Shown here piece by piece: positions 4,802 through 5,044 of a stretch of DNA of 5,044 nt. Every line of letters starts with the position of its first letter. The first letter of the stretch is position 1. The stretch is from Dehalococcoidia bacterium. GTDB lineage: Bacteria; Chloroflexota; Dehalococcoidia; JAUYDP01. The stretch spans positions 1 to 5,044 of the forward strand of contig JAUYDP010000397.1 of assembly GCA_030691805.1 (NCBI GenBank), written 5' to 3'. A program made the translations under genes and the position numbers. Below the pieces are notes generated by a model. It did no database searches and was not told the origin of the DNA. It was given only the letters and a program-made list of their open reading frames with translations.

Positions 4802-5044
4802 ATGCCTCTACAGCCGGCTGCCGCTAGCCTGCCCGAGGACTCCGGCCTTGGTAATTCGGGCCGGTATCTTTTCTTCGGGCTGGGCCTATTGATGGTGTCC
4901 ATTAACGCCACGATAGTGGCTGTCGGCATACCCACGCTCACAACAGCCCTGAATACGTCGCTGAACTGGGTAAGCGGGACGCTGACAAGCTATCGGTTGG
5001 TCCAGATCGCGGCCATGCCGGTGTTAGGTGGGCTCAGCGATTCG
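4802..5044 (+). CDS. MFS transporter, DHA2 (EmrB/QacA)-like, N-terminal 81 codons (runs off right edge)
   Basis: The frame opens at ATG 4802 and is still open at the last base; an in-frame TAA lies at 4775. After a 20-residue polar N-terminus, helix 1 (about 22-46) contains SINATIVAVGIPTL, matching the DHA2 helix-1 pattern LDxTIVNVALPTL with Asn35 in place of the usual Asp. Helix 2 (about 56-75) reads WVSGTLTSYRLVQIAAMPV and leads into GGLSD (76-80), the start of MFS motif A. These proton-driven exporters usually have 12-14 helices and remove drugs or metabolites. The substrate cannot be inferred. The ribosome binding site is weak (ACGAGA directly before ATG). It lies 48 bp after pyrE and may be cotranscribed. 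Confidence 0.82.
   Translation, partial: MPLQPAAASLPEDSGLGNSGRYLFFGLGLLMVSINATIVAVGIPTLTTALNTSLNWVSGTLTSYRLVQIAAMPVLGGLSDS

Overview
The window looks like chromosomal DNA of an uncultured Chloroflexota bacterium, probably Dehalococcoidia-related. This is an inference from a Tat-less RdhA-family protein, the GC-rich sequence, frequent TTG starts and the style of the intergenic repeats. No rRNA, tRNA or CRISPR array is present, and no mobile-element gene was seen.

Left block (1-1570, minus strand). A class I SAM-dependent methyltransferase (774-1514) has a good promoter just upstream (1542-1570). It is coupled through a TTGA stop/start overlap to a membrane GT39/PMT-type glycosyltransferase that starts at TTG 777 and runs off the left edge. 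This glycosyltransferase is easy to miss because it lacks an ATG start. Its reading frame passes, still open, through a 51-bp tandem repeat array (1-273). One unit is 17 codons, so the repeats would form a Pro/Gly-rich insert after the fifth hydrophobic segment. The pair probably modifies or builds a cell-envelope glycan.

Middle block (1571-2939, minus strand). An RdhA-family reductive dehalogenase homologue (1732-2871) keeps both iron-sulfur motifs but has no Tat signal and no adjacent rdhB. Its start lacks a ribosome binding site and instead overlaps (ATGA) the stop of a 23-codon leader ORF with a strong Shine-Dalgarno sequence. Just after its stop codon lie six imperfect copies of a plant-telomere-like heptamer, giving six GGG tracts in the transcript.

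Right block (3093-5044, plus strand). Divergently transcribed signal peptidase I (lepB) is followed by a 431-bp spacer packed with degenerate repeats and hairpins. Then come orotate phosphoribosyltransferase (pyrE) and the first 81 codons of a DHA2-type MFS transporter. These three have unrelated roles and may share little more than orientation.

No new defence or mobile system is evident. The most notable signals are the in-frame repeat array in the glycosyltransferase, the leader ORF coupled to the reductive dehalogenase homologue, and the telomere-like G-tract array after it.
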